Of a stretch of DNA of 64,000 nt, positions 22,700 to 33,144 are shown one piece after another; position 1 is the stretch's first letter, and the number at the start of each line of letters is the position of its first letter. A program made the position numbers and the translations under genes. The stretch is taken from positions 264,989,930 to 265,053,929 of the forward strand of contig JARYHS010008074.1 of NCBI GenBank assembly GCA_031002005.1. The letters are read 5' to 3'. A model generated the notes under the pieces. It did no database searches. It worked only from the letters and a program-made list of their open reading frames with translations, and was not told the origin of the DNA. The DNA comes from Vandiemenella viatica. Taxonomy: Eukaryota > Arthropoda > Insecta > Orthoptera > Morabidae.

Positions 22700-25149
22700 A
22701 ATAGCTTAACTGATTTTGACGGGATTTAAAACTGTGGATTTTTGTAAAGAACATTGGAAATTAAAAGGAGTGAGGGCAAAGGGGAAGAGGGATTGAGCTT
22801 TTGTATACCAAATGGTGACTGCCTTTTCTGATTGATTTAAAGTATACGTGTGTAAATTCCTATTGATATCAGATAAAACTGTAGTTATGTATAAAAAAAA
22901 TAAAAAAAAACAATTAAGTGGTGTGGACACGAAGAGCTAGTGTGGGCAGTATTTTTCTCTTTCTTTAAAGTATACACGGGAAATGTCCATTGAAACCAGA
23001 TAAAACTGCAGCTTTGTGTAAAGAACATTTGCCAAAATTAAATGGGGTAAGGGAGTGAGTGGTAGGGTTTTGTAAACAGAATGTAGACACTATTTTTCTG
23101 TTTTTTGTTTTGTTTGTTTTTTAACTATACATGTGCACCGGTCCATGGAAATCTGATAAAACTGTGGGTATCTATAAAGAACATTTGAAATTAGGAGGGG
23201 TGGGGGTAGAAGGGAAGAGGGGTTGGGCTTCAGCAACCTAATTTAAACACAATTGTTCTGTATCTTTTAAAGTATATGTGTGCAAATTTCATTCATAATC
23301 GGATAGAAACTGTAGATTAAAGGATGGAAAGGAAGGAGCAGAGTTTGGACCTTCGAAACCAAATGTAGACAGTATATTTCTGTTTGTTTTGCAGTATACA
23401 TGTGCATACGTCCTTTAAAATCAGAAAGAAACGGTAGCTTTGTATAATGAACATTGACAGTAATTAATGGGGAAGAAAGGGGGATAGGGTTTGCATTTTT
23501 GTGAAAGTTATGTGGACAGTATTTTTCTTTTTCTATTTGTTTTAAAGTATACACATGTGAAGTTCCACCGAATCGAATCAAAATGTGGGTTTTGTACAAA
23601 TATTAAGGGAAGGGGAGCTAGGGTAGTTTTTTTTTTTGGTCAGAGATCTTATACATAAATAATTACATATATATGTTCCAACTTTAATAAAGATCGATCA
23701 AATTGTGTCGACTGTAGCTTTCTAAAAAGAAATTGACAAAAATCAAGTGGGTGGAAAAGGGGAGAAGGGTTCATTTTTGCAAACCAAGAGTTGGCATCAT
23801 TTTTCTCTTTGTTTTATAGTAAACATTTGTTAAGTTCCGTCTAAACCGGATAAAAACTGTGGTTGTGTATAAAAATTAAGCAGTTTAATGGGGAGAGGGG
23901 GTGATTTTTAGATCTTTTGGTCAGACACCTTCTTCGTGAAAAAAATACATATAAGCACCAACTTTCATCGTAATCGGTCAAACAATTGCGACTGTAGCTT
24001 TTTATAAAGAACATTGACAAAAGTTAATGGGGTTGAAGGAGGAAAGGGGTTGAGCATTGGCAAACCAAATATTGACAGGATTTTTCTCTTTGTTTTAAAG
24101 TATACATGGGCAAAGTTCAATAAAAGTCAGATAAGAAATGTAGATTTCTATAAAATTATGGGGTGTAAAGGGAGACATGGGGTGGTTTATTTATTTACTT
24201 AATTTTTTTCTTTTTGGTCAGAAACCTTCTCCATGAAAAATTACATGTATATGCCAACTTTAATGGAGACCAGTTAAATGTGTCAACTGTATCTTTGTAT
24301 GAAGAACATTGGTAAAAATTTAGGGGCTGGATAGCTTCAGTTTTTTTCAGACCAAAAGTTGACAGTATTTTTCTCTTTATTTTTTAATATACATGTCCAA
24401 AGTTTCATCGAAATCGGATAAAAAATGTGGGTTTGTATAAAAATTAAGGGGTGTAAAGGGAAGAGGGGTGGTTTTTTATTTATTTATTTTTTGGTCAGAT
24501 TCTCCATGAAAAATTACGTGTATATGCCAACTTTGATGATAATCGGCCAAACGGTGTCGAATGTAGCTTTTTATGAAGAACATTGACAATAATTAAAGGG
24601 GTGGAAGGAGGGGGGGGGTTGAACTTTGGAAGACCAAATATTGACAGGATTTTTCTCTTTGTTTTAAAGTATACATGGGCAAAGTTCAGTAAAAATCAGA
24701 TAAGAAATGTAGCTTTCTATAAAATTAAGGGGTGTAAAGGGGAGAGGGGTGGTTTTTTATTTTGATTTTTTTGGCCAGAATCCTTCTCCATGAAAAACTA
24801 CATGTAATTGCCAACTTTAATGGAGATCAGTTAAATGGTGTCGACTGTAGCTTTGAATAAAGAAAAATGACAAAAATTAAGGGGGTGGATAGGTGGAGAG
24901 GGGTTCAATTTTTTTTAAACCAAAAGTTGACAGTATTTTTCTCTTTATTTTTGGCTATATATGTCCAAAGTTTCATCGAGATCGAATAAAAAATGTGGAT
25001 TTGTATAAAAATTAGGGGGCGGAGGGGGATAGAAGGGGTGGTTTCTCAATGAAATTCATATGGGACCACTTTGTAGGTATACCCTACCCACTAAAAAAAT
25101 TTCATTTAAATCGGTTCAAAATTGGTGAAGATATCGCTGGTCATACATA

Positions 25150-25194
<45 letters not shown>

Positions 25195-25240
25195 TACAGA
25201 CGAATTAAGAACCTCCTCCTTTTTTTGAAGTAGGTTAATA
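22700..25240 (+). repeat. 2.5-kb tandem array of ~141-bp units with higher-order structure
   Basis: About 17 diverged units follow one another, each with an ordered set of blocks: (1) TATACATG.GCAAAGTTTCAT, (2) CGGATAAAAACTGTGG, (3) GTATAAAGAACATTGACAAA, (4) a purine block such as TTAAGGGGTGGAAGGGGAGA, (5) CAAACCAAATGTTGACAGTA, (6) TTTTTCTCTTTGTTTTAAAG. Anchors for block 2 fall near 22720, 22875, 23005, 23155, 23305, 23430, 23578, 23705, 23852, 23990, 24128, 24285, 24415, 24555, 24700, 24843 and 24982. From about 23590 two unit types alternate; one type contains TTTTGGTCAGA and CTCCATGAAAAATTACATG. The array ends in CATACATAC, A(40), then GAATTAAGAACCTCCTCC and TTTTTTTGAAG. No coding capacity. 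Confidence 0.9.
25151..25190. repeat. A(40) homopolymer at the array end
   Basis: Forty A residues lie between CATACATAC and TATATACAGACGAATTAAGA. The position is equivalent to the microsatellite that often sits in the terminal part of this type of repeat. Confidence 0.9.
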
Positions 25241-25244
25241 AAAC

Positions 25245-26225
25245 AGAACGCACTAACATAAGAAAAAATTAATTACGTAGCTGAGATGATATAAGTTTGA
25301 ATTTTCTTACCGAAATATGCCTTGTAACGACTGAAGTTAGGTTCCCTCTTCTTAATCATCTATATTTTGCTTCGTCGGAAAATATCTCGGTAAAAACCAA
25401 CACCGAGAAATAACTGGTTCTCGAGTGTTACCGTCACGCAAGTTAGCAGTTTGAGAAACGTCTGAAGCTGTACATTATGCGAAGTTTAACTTTAATACCG
25501 ATTAATTCTAGTTGCTTAAGCTCTTTCTCGTAAATACAAAGAACATTTCAGGACTTTCAGATCGGAGAAATATATCCCACTGGATTCGGCACTTACGCGA
25601 CCTAAGATTTTTCCGTCGTTCGATTCTGGTCGTCAGATTATGAACGCAATTTTAAATGGTTAGGTCAACAGAAGTATAACAGTTTAAATTCTCATCCTGA
25701 AAACGCACCTAGTGAACATCTCTCCACCACAGTTATGTTCAGTGGGCAACGGTCTTTTATTTCTCTCGCCAGTCTTCTCATTTCGTATTATTATCGCTGT
25801 GGCTTTAATATAAAACACTTAGTCAGATGCATAGTCTTACTAACCGAACTTCACCTAAACCAAAATCATGATACCAGACGGAAGATATTAGATCCAGTGT
25901 CATTATGATTGGCTAGAGAGGTGTGCGTTGTACTGTTTGCTATCCAGAAAAGTGTCCTCAATACTATCGAGCAGTGACTGATAGGATGTGCCTTGAGTTG
26001 ATAACGCTTACTTTAAATTTGGCGCGCTCAATCTTTTGTAAATAAAGAGCAATAATCAGAGTTGTGTTATTTTGAGGAACGAATGGATGAAGTGCATGCT
26101 GAACGATAATTTTCAGCTTTTATTTTTGCTTCAGCTTCAGATGAAATTTGGCGTAGGGATTAATACGTCTAAACGATCCTTCCAACTTTCGCTGATGGAA
26201 AATCAAAACAAACCACTCAGTGTGT
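25245..26225. other. unannotated sequence
   Basis: No gene or repeat recognised. Confidence 0.5.
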
Positions 26226-26267
26226 CGCAAACGACGAGGGGTCTAGCCAGCAGTCAGCAGCATATAC

Positions 26268-26335
26268 ACAAGTCCGAAACTGTTCTGAGGAGGTCCATAG
26301 GTTGAGTGCCGAAACGTTGGCAGAAACAGCACCAT
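26268..26335 (+). other. CTGAGGA...GAAACGTT motif
   Basis: The sequence TCTGAGGAGGTCCATAGG followed by GTGCCGAAACGTTGGC resembles the conserved block seen in some Penelope-like and other retroelement ends, where a hammerhead core (CUGAnGA ... GAAA) can occur. The pairing potential here is weak. See the better candidate at 57.06-57.13 kb. Confidence 0.3.
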
Positions 26336-26359
26336 TGACGTGGCGATAAGCACCCAAAG

Positions 26360-27095
26360 TAATTGGAATTTCAGCATAAACTAGTTTTTCTCAGACTAAA
26401 CTAATTCTTCATTTATAGTCCCATCTAGTTTATCATAGACCAGACTAGTTCGCCCTAAGCGTGCTAGGACAAACTAGTTTAGCGTAGGCAAGACTAATAT
26501 GTCCTAATATGAAAATGCCGCTCCAGAATAAACTGATATGGCCAAGTCTGAACTAGTTTTCCTAGTCGAAAGTAACAGATGGGTCTTGTTGTTGCAAATT
26601 GCTACATGCTCGCTCGCGCATTTCTTTTGCGCACAAATTAGGCGAGATATGGAAATGCCGTTAGCCACGAAACATTCAGTTTGATCCTGTCCAGGTTATG
26701 TGAGATGCAGCAGCACAAAAAAATTGTTCAAAAATAAATTTAATTTCCAGATAAAAGGTAGGTTCTTTGCAATTCTAAATGCCATCAGAGTATGCCATAC
26801 AAAAATAAATAACAAAGTACTACCAAAATCTGATCCAGAGAAGATTTATTTAAGATTTGAATTATATTTGTTTTAACCATCATTATGAATCGTAGATAAC
26901 TACTGTTTCATGCTAACTTAAATACTGATTATATGTAGTTTTTTATTCGGTTTATCTTTCGTTTGAAGTATTACTGAGTTGCCATATTAATTTATCCTGG
27001 AGCGTCTGTTAAATATTATGGTTTACTGGTGTTCCCTAGGGTAAACAGGTTAATCCTATAGCATGCTTATGGATACTAGGATAAACAGGTTACAT
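26360..27095. repeat. degenerate inverted cluster of ~20-bp CTAGGATAAACTAGTTTA-like repeats
   Basis: Left half (26365-26570) has many imperfect copies of CTAG.ATAAACTAGTTT. Right half (26980-27095) carries GGTTTACTGG, GGGTAAACAGGTTAATCC and TAGGATAAACAGGTTAC in the opposite sense. CGCTCCAGAATAAACTGATATGGC (about 26518-26543) is mirrored by the complement at 26981-27004. A 435-base spacer is unrelated. It could be a non-autonomous DNA element with subterminal repeats, but ends and target duplication are not definable. Confidence 0.5.
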
Positions 27096-27369
27096 GAAAA
27101 AATGAAAGAATTCAGAGTAAAACTTAGCGTAATAAAAAGTGATTGTGTAGATAAAATGCAATCAGGACCTAATCTCCATCGAAATCATTAATAATATTTT
27201 TTATTATGTTACTTTTTCTGTGTTTGCTTCGCAATTTCTGACTTTGTAGCTGTTCTTCCTTGAGTTCCTTCTTGGGGCTGTAAAGGGTTGGTGTTTTATA
27301 TTGTTCAAGTGGCTGATTTTCCACGACGTCAGGCAGAAAATATAAAAGGCGGATAGTTGGCTTGCGTCT

Positions 27370-27573
27370 GTATCAAATATATATTTTTTTAACTGCTTAA
27401 CGTCTCTTAACAGCGAGGTCTTTAGAGATGGGAAAGGATGGGGGGCAAGGAATGGGAAGGAATTCGGCCATAGCCTTTTGAAGGAAGCATCCTGGCATTG
27501 GCCTGGAGTGATTTGGGAAACCATGGAAAACCCAAATCTGGATGCCCGGACGGGGATTCGAACAGGTATCAAA
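27370..27573 (-). mobile_element. SINE family A copy (-), 5'-truncated with 8-bp TSD
   Basis: Family A body and tail in minus orientation, 27378-27565. The copy stops inside the B box (GATTCGAAC), so the A-box half of the head is missing. GTATCAAA flanks both sides (27370-27377 and 27566-27573), so the truncation occurred at insertion, like a LINE-type 5' truncation. Confidence 0.85.
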
Positions 27574-27821
27574 ATCATGACAGCAACTTATTTTCAGAAG
27601 AAATTTTAGGGAGGATATGGATTTTTGTTTTTATTTAGTTGTTGTCTCTGTATCAAAATTATTTATAAATCTTTCAAATACCACTCCTTTTGTTAAAAAC
27701 ACGTAGGGTTTTAAAACCAAATGTGATACGATTCTTGCTAAATCACATATCATTTTGTAGTAGATTACAATTACAATTATTTTGATTTTAACAAGTATCT
27801 GCTAGCAATGAAGGACCTTAC

Positions 27822-28000
27822 CAGAAGATGAAATTCAGTTATCTGCTGCGTGTTGGCATAGAGCTGAAACGGACTCCAGCCGCCCAAACAGAACGCGGTG
27901 TCTGCTGTCAGGCTGACCTGCCAGGAATTCGCTGTCTTGCCAACCGGAGACCTTGCCCGCAGCTTATCAATTCCACTCTCGGAGGAACGCAGCAACACGT
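27822..28000 (-). CDS. candidate internal host exon (59 codons)
   Basis: On the minus strand, a TTAG acceptor precedes position 28000 and a CTG|GTAAGG donor follows 27822, bounding 179 bases. The frame is open throughout and reads VLLRSSESGIDKLRARSPVG at its start and ends ...QLYANTQQITEFHLL. Composition changes abruptly: the exon is GC-rich with many G/C third positions, while both flanks are AT-rich. The exon begins with the last two bases of a split codon and ends on a codon boundary. The polypyrimidine tract is modest. I do not recognise the protein family. No neighbouring exon of the same gene is evident in this window. Confidence 0.45.
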
Positions 28001-28002
28001 CT

Positions 28003-29385
28003 AACATTACGGATTAAGTAATAATTTGAAAGATTGAACATTGAAGCAGACTCTACTTATTTTAATAATTTGGCGTGGAGGCACAAGCGAAAGGACTGTC
28101 AGAATAAGGTTACTGATTTGTAGTACAAAATCGTTTGTGATAATTTTCTTATCATTTGATAGAATTTGATTCCGCTAAATTTTCTCAGACAGTTTTATCC
28201 GTTTCAACAAAATCGTTAATCTGAGCGGGGAATAAATATTATCTAGTGTTAGCTACCAGGGAGAGTTTATCTATTACACGTAGCTTGGACACAGATTCGA
28301 GTGAACTCCGATGCAGTCCTCAAATTCCATCCTGTATAAGGACAGGAAACTGATACTGAATTACCTTCGATTTGGATTATCGTTTAATCTTTACTGTGCA
28401 GATACATGTAAAAGTTTGATAATTGATAGTGTTTACTGCAAATGGCAGAATGAAATCCACTCATCTCAATAACAAATATGCGTCATTTAACCACGTAAAT
28501 CGTCAGTTCACTGATGACAATATCGTGGAGCAATGGACGTTTCCGTGAACTACTTTTTTAACAACTTTGAACATTCCTTACTCATAGACGTTATTTCTTA
28601 TGTGATTACACATTCGTCTACATTCCATGTTTTGAGTCTTATACTTTTTGGTCGCAGGATTCATAGCTTACTGTTTCAATATACATCTTTTTATGTTTTA
28701 TTCCGTATGCCCTGTTACTTCCATGCAGTCCTCGCGTTTTGTCACCTCATTACTGCTTTAAGCAATCCTGTTCGTTGAATACGGAGTTGTTTTTTGGTTT
28801 TTGCTTCTGTGATCGCGTTTCTCATATTTCGCGGTGATATTCTTTTCAGCAGGTAGATATTGGCCCATGTGCTGGCCTACGCTCCTACAGGGCAAGTCTA
28901 CGTTCTCATTCTGTATGTTTAGCGTTGCAGCTTGTTGCTTCGTATGATGTTCGAACCAGACTCTATCGTTTGGAATGTTAAGACATTCCGTAACCTGTGT
29001 TGCAAAGAGCTGGAGTATGTCATGAATACTCTTGACCACGCTTCTCCGAATTACAATATATATGGTGTGCTTAAAGACGTTCTGATAGTTCTTCGATTTG
29101 ACAAAGACTAATATATATATATATATGTGCGCAAGAAGAGCAGCATGCGTAGCTGAAGGTATACACAGTCTGATGAAACGTAGAAAAAAATAAATCGAAA
29201 ATCAATATGAATGTTGAAAAATGACGTAATAATACTTTTCCTTCAGTCGTTCTAGCAAATTAGTGCAGTAGGCCTACATATAGAAAAGATAATTTTTAAT
29301 TTCTCAGAATGTGTCCGGCATTGATTCATGAACAAGAATAGCTTACTAGCTTTGCACTGAGTGATACGGTTAACATCACGTAACT
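28003..29385. other. unannotated sequence
   Basis: No gene recognised. A short (TA)n tract lies at about 29110-29126. Could be intron if the adjacent exon is real. Confidence 0.5.
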
Positions 29386-29492
29386 CTTTGGGGAAATTAT
29401 AGGAAACCCAAATATGGATGACCGGACGGGGATTCTAACTTGCGTCCTTGAGAATGCGAGGCCAGAACGTTACCGCTCACCCTTCACGCCCG
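29386..29492 (-). mobile_element. SINE family A fragment (-), head only
   Basis: GGGGATTCTAACTTGCGTCC and AATGCGAGGCCAGAACGTTA match the tRNA-like head in minus orientation. The body stops after the CCCAAAT block, so the 3' part is lost. Confidence 0.75.
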
Positions 29493-29499
29493 GACTACC

Positions 29500-30425
29500 C
29501 GTCTAAAGAAATCCGAATTGACTCTCACGCTGTCAGACAGACCATATACGAGATCAATGAAGCTCGTCGCATTTTGACTGGAATCGTTGCTAATAAAATG
29601 CGAGACATTTCTGTCTGTATAGCTGTGTGTTTCACGCGTTAATAAAGCCTTGCCGCTGTGGTCTACTTCTACGCGGTACTTGTAACGTACGTATCGTAAG
29701 CGGGTAATCTCGATATCTGGATGAGAGTTCGTGCCTCTGGCGACCGGCCGGCCATTAATTACAGTTTTGTTGAAACACGGCTTAATTACAAACCTGGGAG
29801 AACTCGCGAACGTGAGCCAGTACACACACGGCGGACTGGTATCGGGCCGCCGTCGATTTATCATCATTCAGTTGCCGTTAACAGCGGCGGCTTTTTGCCC
29901 GCTGCCCAGACTTGTAATTTTACCTCGCGTCCCTGGCCGGCTATGTGCCATGTGAACAACGTTATTACGTCCGAGCTAGTCTGCCATGTTGCCGTGTCCT
30001 CCACGACACATCAGCGTTCGTAAAACCCTACAAAACCAAAAGTTTTGTCAGTTGCTACATCAGGAGCATAGAGAAATTTAGAAATCCTCTTTGGCCACAC
30101 TTGTCTGATTTGGGCCCTCTACACCCCAACATTTTGCCATCAAGGTGTCATTGGATGTAAAGTTCCTGCCGGGAAGTAAATTAATGACTACGATGGAGTT
30201 TATGGTCTCATAACAATTTCCACACGCAGACCCGCTTATAATTTATGCGTATTTTTTTATTTTACCTTTCTTATTGTTTGAGGAATATTTCTCAGCACGA
30301 CTGTTCACAACTAATCTTAATCCTTATAACCCTTACCAAAACATGATAACTTACTACATCTATATGGCCGAATCGAAGCTTTCCTTTATGGTCGTGGTCC
30401 TCTCCCCCTCCAAATACGAGAGCAG
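29500..30425. other. unannotated sequence with moderately GC-rich core
   Basis: Between 29720 and 29990 GC content rises and long frames overlap on both strands. None has recognisable protein similarity or convincing splice boundaries. Confidence 0.45.
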
Positions 30426-30429
30426 ATGG

Positions 30430-31136
30430 TAAAGTAAGGTTCCTAAAACTCTGAGGCCTCAGACAGAGGTTTTAGACGAAATCCAGCAACACTGCCGTAT
30501 GCAGTAGTTTTCCCACCCTGCTTGGCATCGTTATGCCGCGTAATGTTGGCTAAGTAACCGTTCGAGATAAAGGTTCCGATCGTCGCTACCGTCAAGCACG
30601 AAATTCGTGCAGTAATTCGTTTTTTAAATGCGAAAGAGGTTCCACCTACAGACGTTCATTGATATTGAAGGAAGTGTATGGTGAAAAGTTTATAGGCCTT
30701 TCAACATGTCCGCAAATGTTGTAGGAAGTTCACAGAGGGTGGTACGGACATTCATGATGAAGAACGGAGCGAAAGATGTTTGATTTCATCAAAGACGATC
30801 GAAAAGGTTGAAACAGTTTGGACAGACTGTAATGCCCCCCTTCCCCCTCTACAGTCCGGACCTAACACCTAGCGATTACCACTTGTTTCTAAAATTGAAG
30901 GAACACTTGGGTGGACAACGCTTCAGCACCCAAGACTAAGTTGAATCATCGTTGTCTCAACGGGTTGACGGCGGAATGTTATGATGCTGGCATACAGGAA
31001 GCTGGAAGAGCCTCTACAAAAATGCTTGGATGGAGATTGCGGTAACGTTGAAGATTTTTAAGCCTTCAAATGATGTATCTTGTTTTGAAAATAAATGTTG
31101 CTATCTGTTTTTAAGAAATTAGAGAACCTTACTTTA
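30430..31136 (+). mobile_element. ~0.7-kb mariner element with internal deletion
   Basis: The ends are AAGTAAGGTTC (from 30432) and its complement GAACCTTACTT (to 31134), with TA on each side (30430-30431, 31135-31136). The inside encodes the two ends of a mariner transposase joined by an internal deletion near 30835-30845. A CCCCCCTTCCCCC tract at the junction may mark the breakpoint. Confidence 0.85.
30590..31061 (+). pseudogene. internally deleted mariner transposase
   Basis: N-terminal part (30596-30830): AVIRFLNAKEVPPTDVH, then VYGEKFIGLST and DIHDEERSERC-type sequence, the helix-turn-helix region of mariner transposases. C-terminal part (30850-31061): SPDLTPSDYHLFLKLKEHLG contains the third acidic position of the mariner D,D34D triad (SPDL), followed by GGQRFSTQD and a last line ending GDCGNVEDF before the TAA at 31059. 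The first two catalytic Asp residues lay in the deleted middle. In-frame stops and frameshifts remain on both sides. Confidence 0.8.
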
Positions 31137-31139
31137 CGA

Positions 31140-32660
31140 TCTGTCCGTGTATTATTCTTAGTTATTCGCCCAGTATACCTCAGGCCTCAGTGCCGACTTA
31201 TGCCTTAAACTGTATGTACCTACCAGTCACTTCCCCCGCCTTTTATCTTCCAATGACTTCCACGTTTCTCATTATTTTAGTTGTTGTCTGTGTGGTAATT
31301 TCCGCTGACAAATGTAGATGTCTGCCGTGTACAACCTTTATTATTCATTATTCGGTACTGTAATATGGCTCTCACAAAACTCAAGTAAGCGCATTCGTGC
31401 ACAGCCATTATTTTCGTATTTGTGTAGTTCATAATATAATTTTTTTTTGAACTTATCCTCATTCGATGCTGATATGCGTAGCTAGATGCTGCGTCTCCTA
31501 CCCTCTGTAACTGTTAAAAATCCTTTCTTCATTAATGAATTAAGTAAACATCCTAAATTCTGATTATAATTCAACAATAGACTCATTTATCATCAATAAT
31601 AAATAGCAGCTGGCCAAAACACAGCTTTTGGCACTCCTATTGTAACTTCGACCACGATTACTTTTCGATTTCTGTATCCTGAGATTGTTCGCCTTATACA
31701 GTTAACATTCTGGATGAGTTCTGTAATAACTATTACCTGGCATATTTTCCTTTTTAATACTCAAGCAATTCGATCTCGTAATACCATAGGAATTCAGAAA
31801 TTCATTTATTTTCTGTTATGAGGTACACCGAAACTCAGAATCACTGTGGAGATTTGATGTAGTGATTTATCAACGTAGCCGCGTTTTTCTAAGTTTCTAC
31901 GCCGCAGCATTTTCTGCTGTTAACAGATATGCGTTTAGATCTGGGTTATTTCTATATAAATAAAATCGAAGTACCAATGCTATCTCGAACTCTAATTTTC
32001 GTTTATTTTCTTACTGCCTCAGTATGGGAAAATATAACCGGGCTTCTGAACCTAATGTCTTGTAAAGGGCATACACCACGCCAAGTGTGAATGTGAGTGC
32101 ATACTAATTGTTATGAACATCAATAATAATAGTACTGTTTGGAGAATCCCTGAAAGCAAGGGATACAGCGGGCCACAGGAAACCCGATGACAAGAAGTTT
32201 TATATAACAGAAGAGATGAACAGGAGAGAGGGATGTAAGGGAAGAGACAAGAGATGATCTGCTAAAGATGGATGGACTTAAAGTTATCAGAAAGATGAAA
32301 TGCATTAAGATTATTAGTGCTGCGGCCAAGAAGAGAGAACTGATGTATTAGTATAAAAGGATAAGTGAGTGCAATATCTAGTATGTGAAGTTGTAGAATA
32401 AATGTTTATTCAAGTGAAACTCAAAGTGATTAATATTGGTCAAAAAGTTGATGAATCTGTATATTTAGATAATGAAAGGTGGAAAAAATTTTCTTTTAAG
32501 GTGAAAGAAAGTAATATTGATATAAAATATGACGGAGACTCAAGTTAAGACGTCGTTTAATGGATAAAACAGGACACAAAATGTACTCTCGTTACTAGGA
32601 GGATGCAGAGAATTAATTGTTGTATTTGTAACGAAAGACGATTTGGAGTAGTAATTTATG
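31140..32660. other. unannotated sequence
   Basis: No gene or repeat recognised. Confidence 0.5.
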
Positions 32661-32665
32661 TGGTA

Positions 32666-32775
32666 TACCAACTAAGTAAAAGCTGATACATGTAAAAAGA
32701 CTTCTGGCGGAGGTTGACCATACCAACTAAGTAAAAGCTGAGACATATAAAAAGACTTCTGGCGGAGGTTGACCA
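32666..32775. repeat. 55-bp tandem duplication (2 copies)
   Basis: TACCAACTAAGTAAAAGCTG begins both units (32666 and 32721), which each end CGGAGGTTGACCA. The copies differ at about four positions. A local replication-slippage duplication. Confidence 0.95.
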
Positions 32776-33065
32776 TTACAGTGTGTCTGACCGGCGAAAC
32801 AAAAATAATGGTGAAATTTTTTGTATATTCTAAATGACAGCAATTTACATAGTCGCATTTTACACTTAGCATGTTGACAGCTTCATTATTGCAAGAAGCA
32901 GTTACGACGCATCCGTGTAATACAGCGGTGATAGAGACTCTAAAGTGATTTTTAAAGTCAGTTTGAGGCATAACAATTTACTATACGCGACAAAGTCAAT
33001 TCTTATTGATGTTAATATTTTTTTATAGCATAAACGGCAAGCTTAGATCCTATTTTCAGAATTAA

Positions 33066-33077
33066 ATTGTTGTTGTT

Positions 33078-33115
<38 letters not shown>

Positions 33116-33140
33116 GTGTGTGTGTGTGTGTTTTTTTTTA
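33066..33140. repeat. (TTG)n-(TG)n microsatellite with T tract
   Basis: About 16 TTG triplets, with one ATT interruption, run into eight or nine TG dinucleotides and then eight to nine T. Confidence 0.95.
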
Positions 33141-33144
33141 AACT

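Noticed and set aside
24014..24765. Two similar 60-62 codon frames 570 bases apart
   Set aside because: They are homologous only because they lie in the same position of the minisatellite higher-order repeat; not protein-coding.
22700..25240. CRISPR-like array
   Set aside because: Units are ~141 bp, degenerate throughout, with no short constant repeat alternating with unique spacers, and the genome is eukaryotic.
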